NCBI GenBank assembly: GCA_015501075.1
Contig: JADNYJ010000099.1
Coordinates: 81,459 to 145,458, forward strand
Direction of reading: 5' to 3'
DNA length: 64,000 nucleotides
From: Gymnopilus junonius
Taxonomy: Eukaryota; Basidiomycota; Agaricomycetes; Agaricales; Galerinaceae
Part shown: piece by piece, positions 34,400 to 47,189 of the stretch
How positions within the stretch are numbered: the first letter of the stretch is position 1
Layout of the letters: each line of letters starts with the position of its first letter
Notes under the pieces: generated by a model
Told to the model about the DNA's origin: nothing
The model's database searches: none
Seen by the model: only the letters and a program-made list of their open reading frames with translations
Program-made: the position numbers and the translations under genes

Positions 34400-35417
34400 A
34401 TGACAGACCAGACCTCTGACCCTCCACGCCCTCAAAATGCCTACATGCTGTTTCGGCAGCATGTAAATGAGAAAATAAACTCTATGAGGGAAGGCCTTCC
34501 GGGCCTTCTCCAAACAAACATATCCAAATTTACGGCAAAGTTATGGCGACAAGTCCCGTCAGAAACTAAAAGATACTTTGAAAGCAAAGCCAGAGAGGCG
34601 GCAGCTGAACACAGGAGAAGATATCCGCAATATCATTACAGGCCCAAAAGTAAAAAGGATAGAAAGCGAAAGCCGAGACCCACACCATGGTGGCATATCA
34701 AACCCTCCATTCAGCCTGAACGTGTGCAGACGACGTCCAAAAGCCCTTCAGCCACTCCTTCTCCCCAACTTTTACAACCTGATGACCAGAATATTCCTTT
34801 GGCTCATCACATTCATCCGGAAAATGTACAAGACACAAAACGGCCAACCACTGCCTGGCCTTCTCCCCAACCCTCCTTACTTAATGGTCAGAGTAGGCCT
34901 TCGTTGCAATCCATTCAGCCGGGAAGTGCGCGGGAGATGTCAGAAGGACTAGCCACTCCTTACTTCCAACCCCACTTACTTTATGTTTATCAGCCTTTGT
35001 TGTATCCGACTTATCCGTCGCTACCGATGGTATTTTTGACTCCTCTTCTGATTCCTTGGGTGTCCCAAGATTACCAGTCCGTAAGCCAAGATTCATTCTA
35101 TTTCTATCCACAATCTTATTCCATTATTTGACTTTAAGGAACCCTTTTCTTCACTTGATTTACACCACCAATTGCAAGACCGAACACAACCAACAACCTA
35201 TCATATTACGCACCACCGACACGCCATTCGCACAGATGAGGCAGCCACTATTCAAGGAGCGGGCATGGATATTTGTCAGTCTGACCGTGTTGACGGTGAT
35301 GGTACAGGCCTTGAAGCGAAGACAGTATGTTCAAGAGCTGTTAACATTGAAGAGACTCGTGAGCTTTATGAGAAGCGTTTCATGGAGGAAATTTTCTCCT
35401 TCTCTGATTTTCCTTGA
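34400..35417 (+). CDS. HMG-box transcription factor, 319 aa
   Basis: Exons are 34400-35080 and 35139-35417; the intron starts GTAAGC, ends TTTAAG, and is phase 0. Without splicing the frame would stop at 35131. Residues 8-80 are an HMG box of the MAT/Ste11 type: PPRPQNAYMLFRQH, ISKFTAKLWRQVPSETKRYF, then a basic tail with RRRYPQYHYRPKSKKDRKRK that would bind the minor groove. The remainder is Pro/Ser/Gln-rich with an acidic end. Fungal proteins of this type often regulate mating and development; the specific role here is not shown. It is not next to homeodomain or pheromone-receptor genes in this window, so it is not evidence of a mating-type locus. Confidence 0.82.
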
Positions 35418-38400
35418 CCGCATTGTGGAATCAGACTCCGTAAAACACTAAGGAACTTGTCATACCGTCTGGGAAGGCCGAACTTTAGACGTGGAACTTG
35501 CCTGGATTATAGTATATTTATGTTTGGGTCCCATAGCTGCACAATGCCATTGCCCATTTTTCGGTCATACCTTCCTCACGTATGTTCAGGTTTACTAATA
35601 CCTGCTTCCAAGAAGAGCAAGAGAGCCACGTGCCGGACGCGACCCAAAGCTGATCAGCAGCCCACTATTTCAATCGTTTTGGAAGAACGGGTTAAACATA
35701 GCAGATCGTTGCTGTACTTATTTATGAGAATAACAAGTTGTATATCTTTCCTATCCACTCTCACATTTATTTCAATACAATTTTATAAGTGGAAAACCAT
35801 ACAGGACCTGCACCGCCTGAGGCAGACTGATTCTACGCCGTGAACCCTGTCAAGCTGCACGGCCATACATAAATACATGACATCGATATGACCTCATTCT
35901 GAGAGGTTTCTTAAATTTCTTTTCTTTCTAGACCTCGCTCTTCAGGCTCGTTACAATATTACATCCGTTCCTCACAAACTCTCCGTGTTCTCCATCTCCC
36001 CGCTCGCGTATACTCATATTTCTGGTCACCATCACATTCAAATGCTCCAAGTCAAAGATAGTCTTGCAACCTGTCATTTAAAACGTGGCTTGATCAGCTC
36101 TACTGATGGATCCATATCCAGAATCCAGATCGCGTACTACCATCTAGATCACTTAGTGGGAGTCATAAAAATGGGTTTGACCTGGTTCGGTTTGGTCAAA
36201 ATATTTGATCGTTATGATAGTTTAAATGAAGCAGGTTATAGTTTGCTATTTCTATTATAAAGACAGCTAGATCTCTGCGCCGTATCTTCACTCATGACGA
36301 TTGGTGGAAAAGACAAGACTACAGAGTTCCTTAACCTATAAATAGACCACTACCACCTACGGTGAGTGCGACTCCCATCTAATTTTGAGGTACGATACCC
36401 ACGTATTTAGCTTTCCCTTCGGCAAGAGGGATACATTTAAGGATGAACGTGTTATTTTACTTTTTCGGCTTTTTTCCTAGGTTTCGCCGTCTACAGAATT
36501 ATATACATTTATTCCTACTGGGTGGGCGAGCAGTAGCGTGTTTACGCACGAAGCTTCTTCTTGACAGGTTGAGAATGCGGCGGAGTTTATAGTTCAAAGA
36601 AAAGCCGTGGTCGTGTATTAGCTTTTATCGGACGGCATTTATTACAACTAGAGTTTCAAACTTGACGCTTTGACTTCCAGGCGAAGGTACTAATTGAACG
36701 GGGTTGCGGGCGGTGGTACGCCAGGGCCATGTAAGGAACCGGAATGTAGGACCGATCGTAATTGGCTGTTGTTTATTGACTGGCATGAAATTTTAAGTGT
36801 ATAAGATCCGATGAGGATAGTGGAGCAAATTTGACTACGCTCCCCCCTTTTCCTCTAGAATATACTACGTACCAGATTCTCGGGACTGGAGCTCAGCTGC
36901 CCTCAAGACTCAAGTTAAGTAGTTATAATTACGACCGGTATCATGTTAACAACGTACAACATATTCTCAAGGTATCTAAAACAGTCAACTCTGAGCCACT
37001 TCGTCCATAGGCACCAGATGTATAGGTAGGTCCGCCGGCATGGAACATGAAATGATGCTGTCAGCATCATTGCATAAATGTCCTGTCCATAATGCATTGC
37101 ATCACTGTATCATAATGGTGTATGCACATCGAGCACCGAAAATTTTCAAGCGTGTGATGTATAAGCCAGGCGCAGGCGCGTCTAATTAAGAAATAGGGGT
37201 TCCTCTCCCAGTCGCGTCGCTGTTACACGTGGAGCCGCGTGCGTTCGAAACTATCACAAGCGACGAGTTCGAAGTGGTAGTCTTTTGATGAGAGCTTGAA
37301 GCTTGAAGTTGATTTAAGAATATAAACCTCGGCCTTCTCGCGTCTTCTGACAGTCGTGTAAAACCGAAGTATGGCCTGTTCCTGCTCTCAGAGTTGGTCT
37401 ATTTAGATTGATTTTTGGAAGACTGATTTTACCCGGATACAAGTGATACATCAGACTAACTCATGCATACTTGCTCAGCGATAGTAGAAACTAGGGAAAT
37501 TTATGACGGTATAGGATTAATTGCGATAAATGTGAACTGTCCGTTGTGCCGCCCAGCTTGTTATATACCATGATCCATCTGATTTATTTTACATTCCCTT
37601 AAATTTCTGAATGCGAAGGAGATGATGTAAACCTGATGATGTCGACGTTCTTAGCGTCAAGGGGACAAACATCTTCTCTGCTGCTAGTGCTGCCAATTAT
37701 GCAGACCCAGATAGCCTACTAGCAGCGTGCGGTCTTGCCTTCGTCTGGTACAATGTAAGAAGATTCATGATTACCACCCGTATCAGTGCCTGGTCGGTAT
37801 ACCGTCTGCATAGCCGAGCACGTACGTACCTGTACGTACCTACCGACGCGTCTAATAAACTGGAGATAGGGGGTGCCCGACGGGTCGCTCGCCACAGAAG
37901 TATGTATGCTGAAGCCGCGTGGTGCTCCAGTTTCACATATTTATGCTCAAGCGACAAGCGGCGGACTTTCGAGGATCGAAGCGTTCTTGATCAAGCTTGA
38001 AGATTGCCAGAAATTTAGTGCTTATACTGAGGAATGAAGTTGAATTATAATTTGCGAACAGAAGTTATGGTCGCCCCGCCCAGCCGGCGTGAGTTTGACA
38101 GTCGTGTAATCGGCCAGGGAAGTACCTTGCGAGATTCTCGACTATTCTTGAGTGGAGTCTTGCTTAAACTCGGAACCTTGGAAGCCTGGCTTTTACCGGG
38201 ATACTAGGTGTACTTACGATATCCAAGGCCAGCCAGTTGTTGACAGGGAGCAGGGAAATAGTAAGACAATTTGTGCGCCGTCCGATTGGATGAGAATCGG
38301 CAGTACATGCGCATATGCAGCTTGTCTGCATTCGATTGATCCATCTGGTTCTCTCTCATAATCATGCTCCGAAGGAAGGTGAAGAGATGATCATGATATC

Positions 38401-40859
38401 GATGTGAATAGTGCGAGTAGTCTGGTGCCAATCAGGGTTGTCCTGGGTCCGTGTTGACGTGGTGAGCAAGGTGAATTTCGAACGGAAGTCAAAGCACCTC
38501 GAGGCTCGGAGGAAATGGAAATTCGGACGTCGCGTGGCTGCTCGAAGTTCTGACTAGTTCTGAATCCAGTTAGAGCCTCTAATTTTCTTCGTTGCCTAGA
38601 AGGAGAAATCATGGACGAAATTTTTACATCGATAGTAAAAAGGCATAGGGTAAGTCAATGATTTGGTGACTTGATATTGATGGTTCGGATAAAAGGAGAT
38701 GGGAGATGAAGCGGCGTTCTTCGAATTCTCAAGCTTCGCACCGCTTTGTCTCGCCATATAAGACGCTTTGCCCTTTGATCATTGTCCGTTCTATTCTTGG
38801 AATCTTGAGACTTGTTCGTTCGTTTCTCGAAATGGTCAAGTCGGAAATCAGATGAATGTGGAAGGCTGGTATGTTGTACGAGCGCAGCTCTAGGTTGTGC
38901 GATATCGGAGGCCCGCAGCAAAAAGAACCTTCTCTTTTGACAGATAGCCAAGTAGACGTTGGAGTATATAGTTAGAAATGAAGGATCCAGATGATCCAAA
39001 CTCGATGAAGGCTGGGTCCAAAAGTGCCATGGGGATTACACGTCGGCGCCACCTTGGAAAAATCAGATGGGGATGGCATGTCATTGTCAATTGGGCAAAG
39101 CGATCGCAAGTGCATGCTAAGAAAGAATTCGAATCAATGGGAAATGAGGAACGGGAAGGGAAGGAGGAACGGGGTTATTTAAATTAGCATCACTTACCCT
39201 TCAAAGCCCGGGACTAAGTGGGAGACGTGAGTGTTTGTGAGGTTCCGAGGCGGGTGTAGAGATGCTACTTCTGGATTGTAAGGGACATGAGACGTATGTA
39301 CGTACGTACGTGGGCATGCGCATTATTGGCATGGCTTTGTTGGCTATGTATGGGTTACTAAAACATCCACCCTGGGCCAATCACTAGGTGCCTGCGCAGG
39401 TTACTTAAAGGCGAGGCTTGTCAGACTTGGTGGGGTGGTTCTCTTCTCCCCTTTCCGAGGTTTCTGACCTTGCTTACCTCCTCCACTCCTGCCGATGAAT
39501 TTTAACGTCAGCGATCGATACCGGTGAAACGGTGTTAACGACGCGACGATGATATTCCATGGCCTTCCGTATCCATATCCGTAACACCCAAATTTTCTGG
39601 CTTGGCCGGTTCGTTTAAAGGAAAGCCCACACTCTCATCCGATCCGGCGATTTTAGATTCCCTTTTCAAGCCCGTTACGAATTTAAAACTTGGTTTGATC
39701 AATTCAAATGGGGTGGAATGTTGGAAAGGGATGTCTGTTTTCGGGTAATTCAAAATAAGTTTGGGAGGGTGGAAGGGGGTAATTTGGTGGTCGTCAGTGT
39801 GATCAAAATCTCGCGGCGCCGGTACGTATGTTTTACATATAAAGGATCCAACATCAACCATTCCTTCCCCCCTTTCTCCTCCGCTTTGTTCTTCCCCTCC
39901 CTTCTCCCCTTCCCTCTGAGTCAGTAAGCCCTATAAGATGACGTGTACACTGTCTCGTCAGCACGTCCGTTCCCCCCGCGCAGTGGTGACACGTGATGAG
40001 TCTAGAGCCGCGAGTCCTCCTTGATTTGGGTAACAATGCGATATTTTGCTTAAAATTTTCGTTGAATGAGTCAGCGTGGGAAACGGCTCCTTACTCTTTC
40101 ACTTCACCCCCTCTACCTTCCTGTTACCTTTTGCCGCGCCGTGCAACCTGCCACTGAGCTTCTAAGATAATACCACACCGCAACAGCAACCCCGTCGTCC
40201 TTGACAATTTGCTTCCGCCCCCGCGTTTTGGGATTGCTGCTTATTGCTCGGCACAGCAGCAGGCCAGAGACTACCTACATATATACAATACACTTTAGAT
40301 CCGCAACCGATAAGGAAGGGGCTAGCTTTTGCTGTTTCTTCGACACATAACGGTATCCTATATCCCGTATCATAGGGTAAGCAGGGCTTCTTATTCAATC
40401 TACCACTGATAGTGGTGCTTACTGCGCCGGTTTTGCAGTCTGTTCCATTGTGATCGCAGGGCATCAGCACACCTCGTGCCATCCCCGTGTTGTCTGGCAT
40501 AGGGCAGCCATCAGCCACCACTCTTACTTTCCTTCTTGCGCCCAGCGAGACGCTGCACGCCACAGCAGGCGACATATCATAAACAGCACATAGCTAGCTG
40601 ACCTCGGGGCGCTACCAGCTTTCGTGCTGTTGTCATTCATCCTCGTTTTACTACAATCATATCGTATTGCCGTAAGGAAGGCGATTTGCCTCATTTCCTG
40701 CGACTTATACTACTCTCAAGAATACCCGAGCCAAGGAAGGAAGGAACCATTGTGCAGGATATACCAACCCCACATCACAAGACGAACGCGTAACCGCGAG
40801 TCAACTATTAACAGTACCCATTAACCATATCAAAGTATTTACGGAGCAGAGTTCGTCCT
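35418..40859. other. Gene-poor region of 5.4 kb
   Basis: No ORF here shows a known domain or convincing splicing. I see a short direct repeat of GTACGTACC near 37820-37845 and of GTACGTAC near 39296-39310. There is also a diverged duplication between about 37350-37460 and 38090-38215, where TGACAGTCGTGTAA and, about 80-100 bp later, a TTTTACC-GGATAC stretch occur in the same order. The last 700 bp before 40860 form the upstream region of the large gene that follows. Confidence 0.5.
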
Positions 40860-43800
40860 ATGGCCGTTCAGCTCATGCCCCGCCCTGCGCCTATCCCCGC
40901 ATCTGGCACGGACGTCGGTGCCGCCCCCACCATAATATACCCCGGAGCTACTGCATCATCCAAAGCAGCCTCTTCATCTTCTTCTATACCTATGAGAAGG
41001 AGGAGTGCGAGGCTCCTGGCTCCCCCAGAGCACCAATCGGATGGAATCCAATCTGAGGAAGCTTCATCTTCTTCAAAGGTCGTAACCTCTACTAGGGTCG
41101 TAGCTGCCACTAGGACGAAAATCACATCGGCTCGTCATCAACCCTACTCAACAACTGCCGTCGCAGCCACCCCCAAGTCTCTGAAGAAATCCAACAGAAC
41201 CACTACTAACAAAGCAAGTCGCCCACGCAAGCGTCGGTCCGCATCTGCGCCTGATGCATTGCCCAATACCACTTCCTCCCCGACAGCGGGGAGTGACAAC
41301 ACCGAGGAAGAAGAAGAGTCGCCCCGTGCAAGACGGGCGATGAAGAAGAAATTTAATCTCGCCATCGCTGAAGTTAAGGCTTCGCTGGCTGGCGTTACTT
41401 TACTCACTACTCTCCCAGCACCGGCACCGATAGCGACGCCCGTGCAGATGGGTGTGAGAACTCGCTCATCCAAGAGGAAAAGTTTGGAGATGAGGAGAAC
41501 GAAGACAAAGCAGTTTTACTCGCTGCTTCAGGCAGCCAATCAGCTGATGAAGACGCTCCAATGCCAAGGGCATTGAGGACCATCAAGAAGAGGAAAACAC
41601 AGGAGGGCGAGTTATCGAAAGCGTCGTATGTTTTTCCCTTGATTTTCTTTTTCGCCTTCTTTTCTATTTTTGGTAATTGCGCTGACGTGGCCTTACCTTG
41701 TCCTTCCCCTTAGGTTCAACCTCAGCCCCACCCCAGGTCATGACCCGCTCAAGGGAACGAGCGTTGTCGAAGGAAACGGCATCACCGGCCAAGTCCACCA
41801 AAGCCACTAATGGTACCAAGAATTCAAGGGCCAGTAGGCCCAAAAGCTCCGATATCTCGGACGAAGATATGGACGTTGACCGCGTCAGGCGGAGGCGCAA
41901 GACCAGCGGTCCTGCCACCAGAGTCGTGCTTGTCCGCTCGTCGAAATCCAAGATCGCTGCCGTAGCTGCTGCTGAGATTGCGGAAGAGGGTAAGTTTTCA
42001 TTTATTTTAATTAATTAATTATAATTATAATTATAATTTCCATTTTATTGATTTTTTTTCTTCTTCACAGAAGTGCGTGCTGAACCCGAAGCTGTAGTCG
42101 TACCGGAAGAGAAGAAACCCGCTCAAGAGTCCAAAGAAGATGTTGTTAATGATAACGATGATAGTTTGAGCTCTATTTCGTCTTTGACATCCTTGTCGAG
42201 CTCTAGCTCTAATTCGGGTGAGGAAGCTCAAAAGCCTCAAGAAGAGACGGAGCAGAAGATCGTTCCTTCTGCCACGGCAGTTGAGGATGCCCAAGAAGCA
42301 CAGCCGCAAGAAGAGAAGGAGCTAATGATGATTCCTGCACCTTCTTCCGATGTCAATGAACAAGAGTTACAGGAAGAGAAGAAGGTCGAGCCAATTGAGC
42401 CCAGCCTTTTTGCTGCTCCCGCTGCGTCTGAAGAAGATTCAACTCCGGCGTTGAAAGAGGAAGTTCGACCGGAAGAAAACCAGAACGACGAGGAAAAGGA
42501 GGCGGTTAAGGCCCCTACTACTGCTCATGCCGTGTTTGAGGAAGTTTCCACATCGACGTCGACCGAGGAAGCTCAACAAGAGGAGGAGGTCGTTGAACCT
42601 TCTGCACGCGCAGCGCCCGTCGAAGAAGTCGCCTCAATTTCTAGTTCAGTGTTGGAGAGCGTTGAGACTGCTCAGGCATTGGAGAATGTTGAGACTGTTG
42701 CAACGTCATCAAACGAGTCACCTGTAGATGCCTCTGCTGTTCCTTCCGGTGCACCAGCTGAACCTGAACCATCCTCTTATCCACCTTCTGCATCAGCTGT
42801 TCTCGCGACCTCAGTATCCGCACCTACACCCGCACCTCCCTCGTCCACACCTCTTTCGCTTTCAGCACCTTCCAGGTTGAACCCAACTCCAAGGTCCGCG
42901 TTGCGCGTACCCTCTTTCACTCACGGGCTCTATAGGCATGGGCATCTTGTTCCCCTTCTGCAGGTCCATTCACCATTGAACCCTTTCGTGCATCCTGACA
43001 GCGATGACGCTGACTCATCTGCGTCCAACACGCCACCCGCGTCGCCATCTACCTTCCTCCATGGTCCTCATTCTCAGAGCCTTAGTCCAAGCCAGAGGGT
43101 CTCGCCGCCTCTTGATGCTGTTGATCTGGGTCCGTTAGATAGGCTGGGCTTGCCCGACCCTATGTTAGGGAGGATCTCTGCCTCCTCTCTTATTGGGCCT
43201 GCGAGCCCAATCTCAAGTCCACCCTTGAGTCCCGCTGGCGTGCACGTACCTGTGCCCGCGCACGATTTTGCGACCGGGTACGGTATGGATTCGACCCCAA
43301 GAGAGGAGGTGCATAATGTTAACGTCGTCGCCATCGGCAATTCTCCCACTTCCATTCCTGTCATATCCACTGCTCCTGCTCCTTATGCAGCACCCGGCGC
43401 CAGTGACGCTGCTAGACCACAACCACCCACCCCACCGAGTCCGACAACGATGTTGTTCGCGACTCCCATTGCGATACCCACTTTGCCGGTGAATCCTTAT
43501 TTGAACGCCTATCACCAGCAGGATATGAGGCAGGAAGACATACATCAACATCAGGAACAACAACACCAGCAGTTTCAGCTGCAAGAGTATCACCAACAAC
43601 AACAACAAGCTCAAGCGCATCAACACATGCAACAAGGAGAGCAACAGCAGCACCAATACCAGTACCAACAGCAGCAACAGCCGAGCCAAGAGTATCAACA
43701 GCAACATTACCAGCAAAATTTCGGCATGCCAGATGGAATGGCGATGCCCCACCCGAATATGGGGATGTCTATGCCTATGGACGTCCATATGGCGATGAGT

Positions 43801-46206
43801 ATGGACTTCTCCCCGGATGGAATTGTGCCATCCGGTAACATGAACGTCGATATGAATATGATGAACCATTCAATGCCAATGATGAGTGGCATGTCTGGAC
43901 CTGGTATGCCAGGTCCAGGAATGGCGCTCGTTAGTGAGTCCGATTTGGGCTTCGGATTCCATGGTGGTGCTGGTGGCGGAGTGTTTGGGTACGGAGGCGT
44001 TGATATGCAGCACCAGCACCAACCGCAGCAATACCAGATGCACGAGCAGCATATGTATGCCCCCCAGCCAATTGCTCCGCAGCACGATCAGATGTATCAC
44101 TATACGCAAGATGCGGAGATGCAGCATTATCAGCAACAAGAACCATTCGTGCGTGTGCCGACACCACCTCCTCAACCCATACCCTCACCTCCGCCATCGC
44201 CATCGCCTTCTGAGCAACCAGCTACCTATACTCCACGTACATACCCTAACCGTCTCGAATCTAAGGCATTTGAAGCAAGAATGGGGGACCGAGCTCCGAC
44301 TCCATTGGGAGAAAAGCCGCCGGAAAAAGAGCCCCACATTTGGAAGGCCGCATGTCAATGGAGAGTTTATGTAATGTTAGTCTTTTTTCTTTTCAGTGAC
44401 GGACGTATACTGATGAATCCTTTGCTTTGTTTCAACAGGACGAGGTATTATATGCCTGATGCAATTCGCTCAGTCGTCGCTCAAGAGGCACATGATTATT
44501 ATACGCAAACCGGTGTCTTCCCTTTGGGCTATAATGGCCCTCCAATTTTTGTGCCGAGGAATACCCAACAGGATTTCCAGCAGGGCAGCTCGTCTGGACA
44601 TAGGGTTAGGGCTGTTGATGTGCCTGTCGATGACGGTGTTGCTACCGGTGACGGTGAAGGCGAGAAAGAATCAGAGGACGATTTTATGAACGAAAAGATT
44701 TATGCGTTCGAGCTTGCCGATGATGCGGATATGGAATTGGATGAGAATGGGAATCCCATTGGCGATTATTGTTCGGATGAGGACGACGACGATGATGACG
44801 ATGATGATGCGGATATGGAGTTCCATGCCGGGATTCCACCTCCTGGTTATGTTCACCCTACTTCCCTTCCTTCAGGTGAAGGCCTTGGTTTAACGGCACA
44901 AGACGGCGCAAATTCTACCGGCGACGAAGACGCCGAAGGCGAAATGGAGGTCGATATCGAGGCGTACTCTGATCCTTCATTCAACCCAGACCTGTCTTCT
45001 CCCACTGTCCCTGCATCTCCGCTGAGTCCTGGTGACAGCATTACTGCGAGTTTTTATATACCATATGTGAATGCGTCGACGTTGATGCAGTTGGAGATGA
45101 ATAATTCATCTCCTTCTTCCGAGTCCCTTTCAGGTGTAATGGGTTCTTCCCCAACACCTGGAGCTCAAAGCCAGCAGTTTGCTTCGTACCAGGTTTCGCA
45201 GATGCAGATCGATCAACAACAACCCGTGCAACCTCAACCACAGTATCAGCACCAACACCCGATACAGATACAACTCCCTCCACCAATTGACCAAGGCCCT
45301 GTCTCATCCCCTGCGCCACCCACTCCTTATATATTACCTTTGCCTATTCCGAAATTGAAGACCATCAGAGTAGCGCACCTTCGTGGAGGGGAGGTTAATA
45401 TTTATGGGATGAAGGGCAAAGGAACGCCTGCTAATCGTAAGAGGGGGGCTGCTTGGAGTCGGGCATGGTATACGGGGATTCACTATCGTGATTCGCCACC
45501 CTCGTCGCCGGTGGTTAATGATGATAGCGCGGATGATGAATCAGAGGTCGACGAGGAAGCCAGGCCGAGGTTGAGGTTAAATGTAGATGGAAACGAAGAC
45601 CAGCAGCGTCAACAAGAACAAGGCTCGAGCTCAAGCGATAGCGATAATGGTGCTTCTCCTGATGATCAGGCCAAATGGGAAGCCTTCCTTGCCGGCATAG
45701 AGGGTAGATCTTCACCCTCCCTTTCGTCTCAACAAGTCATGGCTGAGAATGGGAGTATCGCTTCTTCTCCTGCTCCTTCCGATGCTTCGGCAATGCCTAG
45801 ATCAAGCTTTGGAACATCCGCGTCCGCCGCTAGCCATAGCCATAATCTCGACACGTTCAATTTCAGCCCTGACGCAGGTAACGCTGTTACGTCCACCGCA
45901 ACTCCCGCTAACGATGGTGCTAATATGGGAGGGTTCATGGGCGCCGGCGTTGGAGGCATGGACATGAGCATGTTTGACATGAACTTCTGGTATGGTTCTA
46001 ATGCCGGGGCAGGTGCTCACGCCGGTATTACAAACAGTGAAAGCAATTTCCTGCAAGATTCTTCGTTGTCGTCCTCTGCACACTCTATAGCCATGCACTC
46101 TACCCCTCCATCACCTACCCACACCTCCCATCCACCTCCTTCGTTGTCCCCCCCACTTTCGCCTGTTGCTTCTGGGTCGAGTACGTTGAGCTTTGCCCTG
46201 GGTTAG
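40860..46206 (+). CDS. Large low-complexity protein, function unknown
   Basis: Exons run about 40860-41625, 41726-41989, 42071-44374 and 44438-46206. The start has a basic, Ser-rich region with RRRSAR and RPRKRRSASAP stretches. Later parts contain a Glu-rich block, Pro/Ser repeats, a Gln/His-rich tract at about 43500-43715, a Met-rich segment at 43720-43900, and an Asp run at about 44775-44815. The best-ordered part is around the last intron: WRVYVMTRYYMPDAIRSVVA, then YYTQTGVFPLGYNGPPIF. Such composition suggests a nuclear regulatory protein, but no domain is recognised. A one-base lesion occurs near 41391-41393, and the phase at the first intron does not close as sequenced. From 42071 to the stop the frame is unbroken for 4.1 kb. 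Confidence 0.65.
42003..42040. repeat. AT-rich simple repeat in an intron
   Basis: TAATTAATTAATTATAATTA and continuing ATAATT units fill most of the intron before exon 42071. The T-rich tract and acceptor CTTCACAG follow. Confidence 0.8.
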
Positions 46207-47189
46207 GAGCTGGTGATTAAAGTTAGTTAATATTTATCGTGTCGTCGATCTTCTGACTCGGTCGGCGTGTTTTCTTCATTTCTCCTTTTCTCTTCTGATC
46301 TAATATCTGCCCCGCTCCATCCATTCTACTCTTTCGCGTCGCATTGCATTTGTAAACTCACAGGCTACACTATCGCATTAGCATATAGCATCATCAGCCT
46401 ACTATACTAGTACAATACTACTCGCACGCATATTTTGCTCCTCGTGGATTTCTCGGATTTCCTCTTTTTCCCCCTTATTTTTCTTTGCTCTTTTTTTTCT
46501 TTGTTGTCTCCTCTTTGCTCTTTTCTGCTTCTGTCTCTCTTACAACGTGTTCTATTAGCTCTGTGTGTTTGTCTACATCAATATCGCTGTCGGAATTTCT
46601 CTCAATTTGCCCTGGCTTACGTGATCTAGTTTTGGAAGACTTAACTCGCACGCGTACATATTCACATCCAGCGATGTACCACTCAAGTGCCTTGAAAACT
46701 TCGAGAAATTATTCTGACGCCGGCAGCTTCTATTGCTTGTAATGCGAGGACAAACGAGTCTCGTTCGCAAATCACACAGAAACGACAGACTCCGTTGCCT
46801 TAAATCCTGGACCTGGGACGGACGACCATTGCATCTAACTTGGCACGATCATTGTAATATTCTACAGCCTATAAAAGCTTTCAACAAATAAATGTACACG
46901 CTTGGTTTCCTTTGCTTTTGTGCTTGTTCCTTCTGTCGCTGAGGCTGTATATCATCATGCCTTCGTCTTTCACGCTTTATCTTCCATCGCTTTGCTCCAC
47001 GATTTGTTCAAATTCGTTCCTATTTACTCTGCCGCACGGACTGGTAAGTAGAGAAACTCTTCCCATAATGTATGTGCTCACCGATAGTCATCAGTAGCAG
47101 TGCGATCAAGTCAGGAAGTCCTCTGCAACCCTGGTGAGTTGTCCGACCACAACTGACAAATTGGCTTTTGTTCATTCTTTATAGAGCAG
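46207..47189. other. Pyrimidine-rich intergenic region
   Basis: Long C/T-rich runs (about 46435-46560) and a CCTATAAAAGC TATA-like box near 46868 are present. No supported gene. Confidence 0.4.

Noticed and set aside
35081..35131. Stop codon ending the HMG-box ORF at 35131
   Set aside because: It lies in a 58-nt intron; splicing to 35139 continues an open frame for 93 codons.
43500..43720. CAG/CAA tract as a microsatellite array
   Set aside because: It is an imperfect Gln/His-coding tract inside an open frame, better described as protein low complexity.
46435..46560. Pyrimidine-rich run as a transposon terminal structure
   Set aside because: No inverted or direct terminal repeats or target duplication were found around it.
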